From positions 2,914,001 through 2,978,000 of the forward strand of contig NZ_CP117883.1 of NCBI RefSeq assembly GCF_028736215.1: a stretch of DNA of 64,000 nucleotides. The letters are read 5' to 3'. The DNA is from Mucilaginibacter sp. KACC 22773. GTDB lineage: Bacteria > Bacteroidota > Bacteroidia > Sphingobacteriales > Sphingobacteriaceae. The position numbers were made by a program, and so were the translations under genes. The notes beneath the pieces are model-generated. The model saw only the letters and a list, made by a program, of their open reading frames with translations. It was not told the origin of the DNA and did not search any database. This document shows, piece after piece, positions 18,517 through 27,324 of this stretch. The number at the start of each line of letters is the position of its first letter. Within the stretch, counting starts at the first letter, position 1.

Positions 18517-19881
18517 ATGAAAATAAAAAACAGGCTTGCCTTAAATTTTACACTCCTTAGTTCTGCCATGCTGCTAATTATTATGGCGAGTATGTACCTG
18601 GCTTTTGCCAACTTTTTCAGAACGGATTTTTACGGGCATTTAAAAGATAGGGCAAAGGTGGCCGCACAGCTATACCTCGAAGCCGACGAAATATCATCCG
18701 ATTCATTAAACCACGTTCGCGAACGTATGCTGGAACAATTGCCCAACGAGGTAATAAGGGTTTACAATGCCAACAACATAGCCTCGTTTATAAAAGATAA
18801 AGAGCAATACTGGAGCTTTAACACCATTGAAGAAGTCCGCGCAAAAAAGTACATCAGCTTTAGGGAAGGCGAACGCCAAACAATAGGTATTTACTATCAT
18901 GATAACCAAGGGAATTTCGTGATCCTGGCTTCCGCGTATGATCAGCAGGCAAAGGTGCGCCTATCGGGAATTATCCGTATTATGATTATCATTTTGATAG
19001 TGGTGAACAGCGTTTTGTTTTTCATAGGCAGGTGGTTTGCAAAGCGATCGCTGATGCCCATTGATGGCCTTATCAAACAAATGAAGCAAATTAATGCCAG
19101 CAGTTTACATGTAAGGGTTGACGAAGGAAAAGGTAAGGACGAAATAAGTGCCCTGGCCCTTAATTTTAACCGCCTGCTTAGTCACCTTCAAAACTCGTTT
19201 GAGTTACAGCAAACTTTTGTAGCCAATGCATCGCACGAGTTGCGCACCCCGGTTACAAGTATTATTGGCGAAGTAGAGGTTGCCCTGAACAAGCAACGCA
19301 GTATCGTAGATTATGAACGACTGTTGAATTCGGTATTAAATGATGCCGGGCGACTTAGTGATACCATTAGCAGCTTAATGGAACTGGCGCAAACGGATAT
19401 GGAATATACCCGCGCAAAGCTGGAACCTATCCAGATTGATGAACAAATATGGGAGTTGCAGCATCATTGGGCTATGTCGGCCGGGCACCCGCAACTACAG
19501 GTACAAATTGATCATTTGCCCGACGACCAACAGGCGCTATTTATTAACGCTAACCCCACTTTGCTTAAAATAGCCTTCAATAATATTATTGGTAATGCGT
19601 TTAAATTCTCGCATAATCAACCCGTTACCTGCCGTTTAAATGCCGATGATCAATCCATAGTAATTACAATTATTGATAAGGGCGTTGGTATTCCTGCCGA
19701 AGACCAGGAAAAAATATTTACCCCCTTTTACCGCAGCGCAAACGGGCGTGTATTTGACGGCAATGGGGTAGGGCTGTACGTAGCTTTTAAAATTATCCAG
19801 TTATTTAATGGCACCATCAATATACAATCGGTAGTTGGGCAAGGCACAACTTTTACCATTAGTTTTGTGCCAATTTTCTAA
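18517..19881 (+). CDS. Sensor histidine kinase paired with the response regulator
   Basis: The 454-residue membrane kinase has one helix at about 9-31, a periplasmic sensor of about 115 residues, a second helix at about 149-171, a HAMP linker, and a dimerisation domain with phosphoacceptor H240 in NASHELRTP. The ATPase domain follows, with an N-box at NNIIGNAFKFS, DKGVGIP and GNGVGLYVAFKI. The periplasmic loop has no histidine or cysteine cluster that would name the metal. The kinase stop codon overlaps the first of the 11-bp repeats upstream of the efflux genes. Confidence 0.93.
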   Translation: MKIKNRLALNFTLLSSAMLLIIMASMYLAFANFFRTDFYGHLKDRAKVAAQLYLEADEISSDSLNHVRERMLEQLPNEVIRVYNANNIASFIKDKEQYWSFNTIEEVRAKKYISFREGERQTIGIYYHDNQGNFVILASAYDQQAKVRLSGIIRIMIIILIVVNSVLFFIGRWFAKRSLMPIDGLIKQMKQINASSLHVRVDEGKGKDEISALALNFNRLLSHLQNSFELQQTFVANASHELRTPVTSIIGEVEVALNKQRSIVDYERLLNSVLNDAGRLSDTISSLMELAQTDMEYTRAKLEPIQIDEQIWELQHHWAMSAGHPQLQVQIDHLPDDQQALFINANPTLLKIAFNNIIGNAFKFSHNQPVTCRLNADDQSIVITIIDKGVGIPAEDQEKIFTPFYRSANGRVFDGNGVGLYVAFKIIQLFNGTINIQSVVGQGTTFTISFVPIF

Positions 19882-19921
19882 TCTCTTTCTAATCCCGCTT
19901 TAATGCTGGTCTAATTTGGGT
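19878..19921 (+). promoter_or_regulatory. Predicted response-regulator operator: four 11-bp-spaced direct repeats
   Basis: CTAAT, CTAAT, TTAAT and CTAAT start at 19878, 19889, 19900 and 19911, exactly 11 bp apart. OmpR/PhoB-type regulators bind head-to-tail direct repeats of about 11 bp. The block ends just upstream of a TAGTTTTG -7 box (19926-19933), where no TTG -33 element is present, as expected for an activator-dependent promoter. The binding protein is inferred from the adjacent regulator gene. Confidence 0.75.
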
Positions 19922-19925
19922 GGTA

Positions 19926-19933
19926 TAGTTTTG
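19926..19933 (+). promoter_or_regulatory. TAnnTTTG -7 box of the efflux operon
   Basis: TAGTTTTG matches the Bacteroidota consensus TAnnTTTG and lies 17 nt before the start of the outer-membrane efflux gene. The -33 region is occupied by the last 11-bp repeat. Confidence 0.6.
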
Positions 19934-19950
19934 CGCCAAACAAATAAACT

Positions 19951-21252
19951 ATGCACCGAAAATTTGTTATCGTTCTTTTTTCAATTCAACTATTACTATG
20001 GTGTATAGCTGTCGGGGGCCCGGTTTACGGGCAACCCTCCGGCGGCGATACCCTCAGGATGTCATTGAAAGAGACAGAAGATCAATTCTTAAAAAACAAT
20101 CTCGACCTCATTATTCAGCACTATAATGTTGACCAGGCGCAGGCGCAAGTAATTACTGCACGGTTGTTCAATAACCCCGATTTTAGTTTTGCCAACGTTT
20201 TATACAACCCGCAAACCAAACGCTTTTTTGATACCAGCCATGATGGCGGCGAATATTCGGCCCAGCTATCGCAGCTTATCCAAACCGCGGGCAAGCGCAA
20301 TAAAAATATCCAGCTGGCGCAGATAAGTGCACAGCAGGCTCAGTACCAGCTTTTTGATCTGTTACGAACGCTAAGGTATACGCTCAGGAACGACTTTTAT
20401 AAGATCTATTTCCAGGAGCAGTCGGCACAGGTTTACCAGGAAGAGATTAATTCGCTGGCGAAAACGCTTAAGGCTTTCCAGGAACAATATACTAAAGGCA
20501 ATATCTCCCAAAAAGAAGTGCTGCGCATCCAGTCGCAGTTATACTCACTGCAATCAGAACTAAATGACTTGATGGATAGCATTGATGACACCCAAAGCGA
20601 GTTGAAATTGATGATCCGCGCCAAACCGTCGAGCTTCGTGTTGCCCCAGGTTGACATTAACCTGGAAGGAAAAAATATGGTGTCAGATGTACCTTATCAA
20701 CGTCTTGTAGATTCTGCCAATGCCAACCGTTACGATCTTAAAGTTGCCCGCTCGGTTGTTGATTATAACAACATTAACCTGAAACTGCAAAAGGCCACGG
20801 CCATACCTGATGTTACTCTTTCATTGGCCTATGACAAGCAGGGTAGTTATATCCGGGATTATTCAAGCGCGGGCATAGCGTTTTCGCTGCCATTTTTTAA
20901 CCGCAACCAGGGCGGCATAAAACAGGCCCGTATTGCGGTTGATGCCAGTAAGGTGCAGCTGCAAAGCCAGCAGGACCAGCTGGAAAGTGAACTGGCCAAT
21001 AACTATAAGGGCGCGTTACGCCTTGAAAACCTGTACAATAGCTTCGATCCCAAGTTTAAGCAGGATTTTAACCACCTGATACAGGAAGTGTTTAAAAACT
21101 ACCAGAAACATAACATAGGCCTGTTGGAGTTTCTTGATTTTTATGATTCGTATAAAACCAATACGCTGCAGTTAAATAATCTGCAACTCAACCGCATCAC
21201 TTCGTTAGAGCAATTGAATTTTGCAACCGGCACACCATTCTTTAATCAATAA
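19951..21252 (+). CDS. Outer-membrane efflux protein, TolC/CzcC type
   Basis: This 433-residue protein has a signal peptide (hydrophobic stretch about 5-22, ending near VYGQ). The two TolC-type repeats show long helices rich in Q, A and N, for example around 45-80 and 190-240, with FSLPFFNRNQGGIKQA near 313 typical of CusC/CzcC-like channels. It would supply the outer-membrane duct of the tripartite pump encoded downstream. Start ATG 19951 follows the predicted regulated promoter. The next gene begins 13 nt after its stop. Confidence 0.92.
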   Translation: MHRKFVIVLFSIQLLLWCIAVGGPVYGQPSGGDTLRMSLKETEDQFLKNNLDLIIQHYNVDQAQAQVITARLFNNPDFSFANVLYNPQTKRFFDTSHDGGEYSAQLSQLIQTAGKRNKNIQLAQISAQQAQYQLFDLLRTLRYTLRNDFYKIYFQEQSAQVYQEEINSLAKTLKAFQEQYTKGNISQKEVLRIQSQLYSLQSELNDLMDSIDDTQSELKLMIRAKPSSFVLPQVDINLEGKNMVSDVPYQRLVDSANANRYDLKVARSVVDYNNINLKLQKATAIPDVTLSLAYDKQGSYIRDYSSAGIAFSLPFFNRNQGGIKQARIAVDASKVQLQSQQDQLESELANNYKGALRLENLYNSFDPKFKQDFNHLIQEVFKNYQKHNIGLLEFLDFYDSYKTNTLQLNNLQLNRITSLEQLNFATGTPFFNQ

Positions 21253-21265
21253 TAACACACAGATC

Positions 21266-22360
21266 ATGTATCGCCCATATAAAATAGTTGTTTTTAGTAT
21301 TCTTCCGGCATTGATTTTATCTATCTCGGCCTGTTCGCATCATCCGGACGAAGCTGCGAAAGATACCCGCTTTGAGGTAACTGATACGTTATTGCGTAGT
21401 CTGGTTATTGACACCGTAAAGGCGGAGAACGCGCTGTCGGAAATAACGCTTACCGGCAGCATTGCGCCGGATGAAAGCAAAATGGTAAAAATTTTTCCGA
21501 TGGTGAGCGGTATAGCGCAATCGGTTCATGTGCAGCTGGGCGATGTGGTTAAAAAAGGCCAGGTGCTTACTACCATGAAAAGTGCCGAGATTGCCGGCTT
21601 CAGCCGCGACTTGATTTCGGCACAGGCCGACCTGCGAAATGCCAAACGCCAGCTGGAAACCACGCAGGATCTTTATAAAAGCGGCCTGTCGTCCGAGAAA
21701 GACCTGGAGCAGGCAAAATCAGATTATCAAAAGGCTACTGCCGAAAACAACCGTGCCGGTTCTATCATGTCTATCAATAAAAGCAACGGCAAAGGGTATG
21801 AAATCCAGGCGCCGCTAAACGGTTACATTATCGAGAAAAATGTAACGGATGATATGCAGGTACGTGCGGATAATAACCAGAACCTGTTTACCATAGCCGA
21901 TTTGTCGTCGGTATTTGTGCTCATCAACATGTATGAATCAGACATTGCCAGTGTAAAAGTTGGCGATGCAGTACAAATAACTACGTTGGCCTATCCGGAT
22001 AAAGTATTTACCGGCAAAATTGATAAGCTTTTTGACGTGCTCGATCCGGATAATAAAGTAATGCGTGCCAGGGTGATGATAAGCAATCCGGATAATATGC
22101 TTAAGCCGGGTATGTTTACTAATGTAAAAATCCAGGCCAAATCGGGCATGAACCTGCCGGCCATTAAAACAGATGCTATTGTGTTTGATAATAATAAAAA
22201 CTACGTGGTTGTTGTAGATGGGCCGGCTAAAGTACATATCCAGCCGGTTGAAATAGCCAAGCGGGTAGAAGATGTGGCCTACATCAGCAAAGGGCTAAGG
22301 CCCGGACAGCGCGTGGTTGCTTCAAGGCAGGTTTACCTGTACGAGTCATTAAAGGACTAA
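21266..22360 (+). CDS. RND efflux periplasmic adaptor lipoprotein (membrane fusion protein)
   Basis: The start chosen is ATG 21266, because the open frame upstream overlaps the preceding gene and only this start gives a lipoprotein signal (lipobox SISAC). The mature 340-residue or so adaptor has a barrel-sandwich hybrid half near SGIAQSVHVQLGDVVKKGQ, a helical hairpin (about 115-160), and a second half-motif with APLNGYIIEKNV. Beta-barrel and membrane-proximal domains follow (KPGMFTNVKIQ). This is the CusB/CzcB class, linking the inner-membrane pump to the outer-membrane channel. No metal-binding histidine-rich tail is seen. Confidence 0.92.
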   Translation: MYRPYKIVVFSILPALILSISACSHHPDEAAKDTRFEVTDTLLRSLVIDTVKAENALSEITLTGSIAPDESKMVKIFPMVSGIAQSVHVQLGDVVKKGQVLTTMKSAEIAGFSRDLISAQADLRNAKRQLETTQDLYKSGLSSEKDLEQAKSDYQKATAENNRAGSIMSINKSNGKGYEIQAPLNGYIIEKNVTDDMQVRADNNQNLFTIADLSSVFVLINMYESDIASVKVGDAVQITTLAYPDKVFTGKIDKLFDVLDPDNKVMRARVMISNPDNMLKPGMFTNVKIQAKSGMNLPAIKTDAIVFDNNKNYVVVVDGPAKVHIQPVEIAKRVEDVAYISKGLRPGQRVVASRQVYLYESLKD

Positions 22361-22390
22361 CAGTTCACGATCATTTTATAAAACGAACAG

Positions 22391-25300
22391 ATGAACAAGT
22401 TCATAAAAGGAGTGCTGTCTTTTGCACTTAAAAATAAGATTTTTATATTTTTTGTTACCCTGCTTATGGCGGTGGCGGGCTATATCAGTTTTAAAACCAT
22501 AGCTATAGATGCCTTTCCGGATGTAACCAACACATCGGTAACTATTATAACACAGTGGCCCGGCCGCAGCGCCGAGGAGGTTGAAAAATTTGTAACCCGC
22601 CCCATAGAACTGGCCATGAACCCGGCCGAGAAAAAGACCAGTGTGCGCTCGTCGTCCCTGTTTGGCCTGTCGGTAGTAAAAATTACATTTGATGATGATG
22701 TAGACTATGCGTTTGCTCGTTTACAGATCAACAACCACCTTGATGAGGCCAATTTGCCAGATGGTATTACCCCCGAAATTGAACCTCCCTACGGGCCGAC
22801 AGGCGAAATTTACCGTTACACCTTAACCAGTAATAAGCGGTCGGTACGCGAATTGAAAACCATACAGGATTGGGTGGTAAGCCGCGAGATAAGGGCGGTG
22901 CCGGGCGTAGCCGATGTAAACAGTTTTGGCGGCGAGGTGAAAACCTACCAGATTACTATAAACCCCGAAAAGGCGGTTCAATACGATATTACCCCCTTGC
23001 AGTTATTTGATGCAGTATCCAAAAGTAACGTAAACGTAGGCGGCGATGTGATACAGCAAAGCGGGCAGGCTTACGTGGTACGCGGTATTGGCTTGCTCAA
23101 CAACATCAGCGAGATAAAGAACATTGTTGTTAATAACGTAAAAGGTACGCCTATTTATGTAAAGACTATTGCCGAGGTAACCGAAGCATCATTACCGAGA
23201 TTGGGTCAGGTAGGCCGCGATGTTGACCCGGATGTGGTAGAGGGTATAGTGGTTATGCGCAAAGGCGAAAACCCGAGTGTAGTTATTGCAGGCCTTAAAG
23301 ATAAGATCAAAGAACTGAACGGTACTATACTGCCTGAGGACGTTAAGATCAATACCTTTTACGACCGCGAAAACCTGGTTGATTTTGCAACGCATACTGT
23401 GCTGCATAACATGGCCGAAGGAATCATATTTGTAACGGTGATTGTATTACTGTTTATGGCCGACTGGCGCACTACGATAATTGTAGCCATTATCATCCCG
23501 CTGGCGCTGTTGTTTGCCTTTATGTGCCTAAAGTTGAAAGGCATGTCCGCCAATCTACTCTCGATGGGCGCTATCGACTTTGGTATCATTATAGATGGGG
23601 CCGTTGTAATGGTGGAGGGGATTTTTGTACTGCTTGACCATAAGGCCAAAGAAATGGGGATGGAGAATTTTAACAAGCTCAGCAAGCTTGGCTTAATCCG
23701 CCAGGCCAGCTTGGTAAACGGTAAGGGCATCTTTTTTGCCAAAGCTATTATCATCACCGGTTTATTACCCATCTTCAGCTTTCAAAAGGTAGAAGGAAAA
23801 ATGTTTTCGCCCCTGGCCTGGACATTGAGTTTTGCGCTTTTGGGTGCCTTGTTGTTAACTTTTACACTGGTGCCCGCGCTGAGCAGCATCCTGTTACGTA
23901 AAAATGTAAAGGAACGTCATAACGTATTTGTTGAGTTTATCACCAAAAATGCACTTCGCTTTTATAACCTGTGTTTTAAACGACGCAAAATAGTATTCCC
24001 GATAGCAGTTGCTGCTTTGGTTATTAGTTTAGGTTGTTTTACATTATTAGGTACCGAGTTTTTACCGGAATTAAACGAAGGATCGATATATGTGCGGGCA
24101 ACCGGCCCGTTAAGTACCTCGCTGGAAGAATCAGTTAAGCTATCAAACGAGATGCGCCGGATTTTCCTGAGTTTTGACGAGGTTAAGCAGGTGATATCGC
24201 AAACCGGCAGGCCAAATGATGGTACCGATGCTACCGGCTTTTATAACATAGAATTCCATGTTGATATTTATCCGCAGGACGAATGGAAACGTAAAGAAAC
24301 CAAAGAGGAATTAATTGCCAGAATGCAGGATAAACTAAAGTTTTATCCCGGTGTCGACCTCAACTTCTCACAACCTATATCAGATAACGTGGAAGAAGCA
24401 GTATCGGGGGTAAAGGGATCGATCGTGGTGAAAATGTTTGGAGATAACTACCCTTATATCGAAAGCAGGGAAGAACAGATTTACAAAATCCTGAAAGGTG
24501 TACGCGGTATTGAAGATTTGGGCATTTTACGCAACATGGGCCAGCCCGAGTTACAGATAAACCTTAACCAGGATAAAATGGCCCAATACGGTGTCACAGC
24601 TGCCGATGCCAACGCGGTTATTGAAACTGCAATAGGCGGCCGCGCTGCTACACAGATTTATGAAGGTGAAAAGAAGTTTGACCTAAGGATCCGTTACCCG
24701 GAAGATTTTAGGAACAATGCAACGGCCATAGGCGATTTGCGTGTGCCTACTTTGAATGGTGGTAAAGTTCCGCTAAGGGAGATAGCGGATATTGGCAAAA
24801 TAACGGGCATCAGTATGATATACCGGGATAAAAACAGTCGGTACGGCGCTATCAAGTTCTCTATCCGCGGCAGGGATATGGGCAGCACCATTGCCGAAGC
24901 ACAGGCCAAAGTTAACGCGCAAATAAAACTGCCTAAAGATTACCGCCTGGAATGGGCCGGCGACTTTGAAAACCAGCAGCGTGCTACGCAAAGGCTGTCG
25001 CAGGCGGTGCCGGTAAGCTTGCTTATTATCTTCTTTATCCTGTTTATCCTTTTCGGCAACTTCAGGGATTCGCTGCTGGTATTAAACAACGTGCCTTTTG
25101 CTATCATGGGTGGCATCCTGGCTTTGTTGATTACCGGGGTTAACTTTAATATATCTGCAGGGATAGGGTTTATAGCTTTATTTGGTATCTGCGTGCAGAA
25201 TGGCGTTATCCTGATCTCGAAATTTAAATCGAACATTAAGGAGCTGCGGCATCATCAATTTACCGATTTTACCGAGGCTTTGAAAAACGGTGTAGCCGAT

Positions 25301-25519
25301 AGGATGCGCCCGGTTATCATGACGGCTATGATGGCCGCTATTGGTTTGTTGCCGGCTGCATTGTCCGCAGGTATCGGTTCCGAGGCTTCAAAACCATTGG
25401 CCATTGTGGTAATTGGCGGCTTAATTACCAATACCATTTTTAACCTGTTTGTATTCCCCATTGTGTTTTACTGGACTTATCGCAAACGCGTGGAAAGCGG
25501 AGATACCGGCAGGTTGTAA
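22391..25519 (+). CDS. Heavy-metal efflux RND transporter, CzcA/CusA family
   Basis: A 1042-residue, 12-helix inner-membrane pump. It begins with the helix near 13-32 and AIDAFPDVTN, has two large periplasmic loops, and carries AIDFGIIIDGAVVMVEG in the fourth-helix region (near 395-410). DFGxxxDGA is the HME-RND signature of the divalent-cation (Co/Zn/Cd, Czc-like) branch rather than the AVGAMVDAA form of copper/silver pumps. That suggests, but does not prove, zinc, cobalt or cadmium export. It is the last gene of the regulator-kinase-channel-adaptor-pump cluster and is followed by a clear intrinsic terminator. Confidence 0.94.
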   Translation: MNKFIKGVLSFALKNKIFIFFVTLLMAVAGYISFKTIAIDAFPDVTNTSVTIITQWPGRSAEEVEKFVTRPIELAMNPAEKKTSVRSSSLFGLSVVKITFDDDVDYAFARLQINNHLDEANLPDGITPEIEPPYGPTGEIYRYTLTSNKRSVRELKTIQDWVVSREIRAVPGVADVNSFGGEVKTYQITINPEKAVQYDITPLQLFDAVSKSNVNVGGDVIQQSGQAYVVRGIGLLNNISEIKNIVVNNVKGTPIYVKTIAEVTEASLPRLGQVGRDVDPDVVEGIVVMRKGENPSVVIAGLKDKIKELNGTILPEDVKINTFYDRENLVDFATHTVLHNMAEGIIFVTVIVLLFMADWRTTIIVAIIIPLALLFAFMCLKLKGMSANLLSMGAIDFGIIIDGAVVMVEGIFVLLDHKAKEMGMENFNKLSKLGLIRQASLVNGKGIFFAKAIIITGLLPIFSFQKVEGKMFSPLAWTLSFALLGALLLTFTLVPALSSILLRKNVKERHNVFVEFITKNALRFYNLCFKRRKIVFPIAVAALVISLGCFTLLGTEFLPELNEGSIYVRATGPLSTSLEESVKLSNEMRRIFLSFDEVKQVISQTGRPNDGTDATGFYNIEFHVDIYPQDEWKRKETKEELIARMQDKLKFYPGVDLNFSQPISDNVEEAVSGVKGSIVVKMFGDNYPYIESREEQIYKILKGVRGIEDLGILRNMGQPELQINLNQDKMAQYGVTAADANAVIETAIGGRAATQIYEGEKKFDLRIRYPEDFRNNATAIGDLRVPTLNGGKVPLREIADIGKITGISMIYRDKNSRYGAIKFSIRGRDMGSTIAEAQAKVNAQIKLPKDYRLEWAGDFENQQRATQRLSQAVPVSLLIIFFILFILFGNFRDSLLVLNNVPFAIMGGILALLITGVNFNISAGIGFIALFGICVQNGVILISKFKSNIKELRHHQFTDFTEALKNGVADRMRPVIMTAMMAAIGLLPAALSAGIGSEASKPLAIVVIGGLITNTIFNLFVFPIVFYWTYRKRVESGDTGRL

Positions 25520-25554
25520 AACAAGGAACTTTCCCTAATTTCTATATATAACCA

Positions 25555-25585
25555 AGCTCCCGTTGTAATGACGGGGGCTTTTTTA
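25555..25585 (+). terminator. Intrinsic terminator of the efflux operon
   Basis: AGCTCCCGT and ACGGGGGCT form a G+C-rich stem with a 7-nt loop, followed directly by a T-run. It lies 36 nt after the pump gene and 14 nt before the left end of the insertion sequence. Confidence 0.85.
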
Positions 25586-25598
25586 ACAGGGGTCACAC

Positions 25599-25623
25599 TG
25601 ACTCGTCCTGAAATAACTATACA
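25599..25623 (+). repeat. IS left terminal inverted repeat
   Basis: Begins TGACTCGTCC and continues to ATACA. It matches the right end in 24 of 25 positions. The bases before it, GGGTCACAC, also resemble the outer end of the right repeat (GGGTCA) followed by CAC. Confidence 0.9.
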
Positions 25624-25637
25624 CTAAAAGAAAGTGT

Positions 25638-26192
25638 ATGAAAGAAGAATCGGAACAAAAAGCGAGTCAGATTCGCCTTACTAAGCGATGTCACTTTGAA
25701 AGCAGCCTACGGAATGAGATCATAAAATTGATAGAATCAGGGACTCCGCGGAGCGTGATAGCCTATCAGTATGGCATGTCGCGGGCATCTCTGAGTAAAT
25801 GGATGCGCGACCGCGGCTCGAAAGAGTACCAGGAAAAACAGCGGGGATATCATTTAAGCGACATAGAAAAAAGATCCGTCGTCCGCCAGGTTGAGCAAGG
25901 CATTCTGAAACCTTATGCAGCGAGGAAGTCATACGGACTAAGTGGAGAAACGTTAAATAAATGGCTTAAGGCCTCGTTGAAAGAAAATGCCGAACTTGCG
26001 GTTCATGAAAAGTTTGAGATGAAGGATAAAGCTGAAGGGCAGTCTGGTGTGCCGGACCCGGAAACGGAAGCTTTAAAAAAGGCTTTGGAATATGCACAGC
26101 TAAAGATCAGTGCCTTAAATACCCTTATTGATGTAGCAGAGGATCAGTTTAAGATCAAGATCAGAAAAAAAGCTGGGGCCAGGCAGTCATGA
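25638..26192 (+). CDS. IS3-type transposase subunit OrfA
   Basis: This 184-residue protein has two helix-turn-helix-like segments: about residues 22-55 (SGTPRSVIAYQYGMSRASLSKWMRDRG) is one recognition unit and about 70-112 (GILKPYAARKSYGLSGETLNKWLKA) is another. A C-terminal coiled-coil-like tail follows (about 140-170). IS3 OrfA proteins bind the element ends; this one is longer than the usual 90-130 residues because the HTH is duplicated. Its stop overlaps the start of orfB in ATGA, so translational coupling rather than the classical -1 frameshift may give OrfB, although a fusion cannot be excluded. Confidence 0.88.
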   Translation: MKEESEQKASQIRLTKRCHFESSLRNEIIKLIESGTPRSVIAYQYGMSRASLSKWMRDRGSKEYQEKQRGYHLSDIEKRSVVRQVEQGILKPYAARKSYGLSGETLNKWLKASLKENAELAVHEKFEMKDKAEGQSGVPDPETEALKKALEYAQLKISALNTLIDVAEDQFKIKIRKKAGARQS

Positions 26193-27109
26193 TAATGAAG
26201 CAGGATTACGCGCATTTAAGCTGGGCGTTTCTATGCGGACTGTTTGGCAAAACCCGCCATGCGCACTATGATCACTTATGGAGAAACCAGGATGACTCTA
26301 TCAAAGAGGAAATTATCCTGCAGCTTGTTCATGAAATAAGGAAGCCTTTACCCCGGTTAGGGACAAGAAAGATGCTTTATCTGCTTAAGCCGCAACTGGC
26401 TTCTCATCATATAGAAATCGGCAGGGACTACCTGTTTGACTTGCTTGACGCTCATAAGCTGCTGATCAGGCAGCGTAAACGAAAAGCAATCACCACCGAT
26501 TCCCGGCACTGGATGCATAAGTACGCCAACCTGGTAAAGGAAATGCATATTATACGGCCGGAGGAACTTTGGGTAAGCGATATAACTTACATTCGGGTGC
26601 AAAACCAATGGGGCTACCTGTCACTGATAACAGATGCATTTTCACGTAAGATCATGGGTTATTGTTTCCGCCTGGATATGCTGGCGCTGGGGCCTATAGC
26701 GGCCTTACAGATGGCCCTGGATGTCCGCAGTTACAGCGGGCAAACCCTTACCCATCACTCTGACAGAGGGTCCCAATACTGCTCTAAGGATTATGTGGAA
26801 TTGCTTGGGAACGAAACTATTTCCATCAGTATGACTGAACGGGGTGACCCGTATGAGAATGCACTGGCCGAACGAATGAATGGCATCATCAAGGGGGAGT
26901 TCGACCTGTACATCAGCCCGGTTAACTTTGAGCAGACTTATAAAAAGATCGATAGCAGTATTAAGGCATACAACGAATTGAGGCCCCATGGAAGCTGTGA
27001 CTACCTGACGCCTTGCCAGGCGCATGAACAAGGTGATGTACTGAAAAAACGCTGGAAGGAATACCCGGGCAAATGGGAGAAGGAAAAGCCGCTGGCCATA
27101 CCCGCCTGA
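26189..27109 (+). CDS. IS3-type transposase OrfB (DDE integrase)
   Basis: The 306-residue protein has an HTH_21-like N-terminal part (HEIRKPLPRLGTRKMLYLL, about 51-70) and an rve integrase core. The catalytic residues are visible: D in LWVSDITYIRV (about 131), D in HHSDRGSQYC (about 190) and E in NALAERMNG (about 226), a spacing consistent with D,D-35-E. It catalyses cutting and joining of the element ends. No frameshift or stop interrupts it. Start ATG 26189 overlaps the orfA stop; a second ATG follows two codons later. Confidence 0.93.
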   Translation: MIMKQDYAHLSWAFLCGLFGKTRHAHYDHLWRNQDDSIKEEIILQLVHEIRKPLPRLGTRKMLYLLKPQLASHHIEIGRDYLFDLLDAHKLLIRQRKRKAITTDSRHWMHKYANLVKEMHIIRPEELWVSDITYIRVQNQWGYLSLITDAFSRKIMGYCFRLDMLALGPIAALQMALDVRSYSGQTLTHHSDRGSQYCSKDYVELLGNETISISMTERGDPYENALAERMNGIIKGEFDLYISPVNFEQTYKKIDSSIKAYNELRPHGSCDYLTPCQAHEQGDVLKKRWKEYPGKWEKEKPLAIPA

Positions 27110-27112
27110 CAG

Positions 27113-27274
27113 ATGAGTTATCAACAAAAAGAGGAGGTTCAGCAAAAAGAAAAAAAGAAGCAAAAAAAGAAAAACGTGTTGAAATATGGAAAACTGAAGG
27201 AGTTTCCCACATTCCAACACAACAAACAAACAACAAGTTATTTAACTTTATCTTTAAAAAAAGAACCTGTATAG
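27113..27274 (+). CDS. Possible small Lys/Gln-rich ORF inside the IS
   Basis: ATG 27113 opens a 53-codon frame just after orfB, running to TAG 27272. The product is very rich in lysine and glutamine near its start (KKKQKKKN) and has no recognisable domain or ribosome-binding site. The purine-rich sequence alone could give this pattern by chance. It is listed because it fills the extra length of the element. Confidence 0.15.
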   Translation: MSYQQKEEVQQKEKKKQKKKNVLKYGKLKEFPTFQHNKQTTSYLTLSLKKEPV

Positions 27275-27284
27275 TGTTTACAGG
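27266..27284. repeat. Short hairpin near the IS right end
   Basis: CCTGTA and TACAGG form a 6-bp stem with a 7-nt loop, 16 nt inside the right inverted repeat. CTGTATAG appears here and again at the start of the right repeat, so it may be a transposase subsite. Confidence 0.4.
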
Positions 27285-27299
27285 ATTAACTCACAAATC

Positions 27300-27324
27300 T
27301 GTATAGTTATTTCAGGACGGGTCA
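27300..27324 (-). repeat. IS right terminal inverted repeat
   Basis: Begins TGTATAGTTA and ends GGACGGGTCA. It is the reverse complement of 25599-25623 except one base, and is followed by the duplicated CAC. Confidence 0.9.

Larger units (their letters stand above)
25599..27324 (+). mobile_element. IS3-type insertion sequence, complete
   Basis: The 1726-bp element has 25-bp terminal inverted repeats (25599-25623 and 27300-27324) that differ at one position and share the core CGTCCTGAAATAACTATACA. They begin TGA and end TCA, in keeping with TG...CA ends of the IS3 family. CAC flanks both ends (25596-25598 and 27325-27327) and fits a 3-bp target duplication. It encodes orfA and orfB with a 4-nt overlap and no damage, so it may be active. 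It is longer than most IS3 elements because of about 190 nt after orfB. Confidence 0.9.

Noticed and set aside
27073..27306. A 77-codon frame overlapping the end of orfB and the IS tail
   Set aside because: It overlaps the conserved transposase C-terminus in another frame and has no domain; the purine-rich tail keeps frames open by chance.
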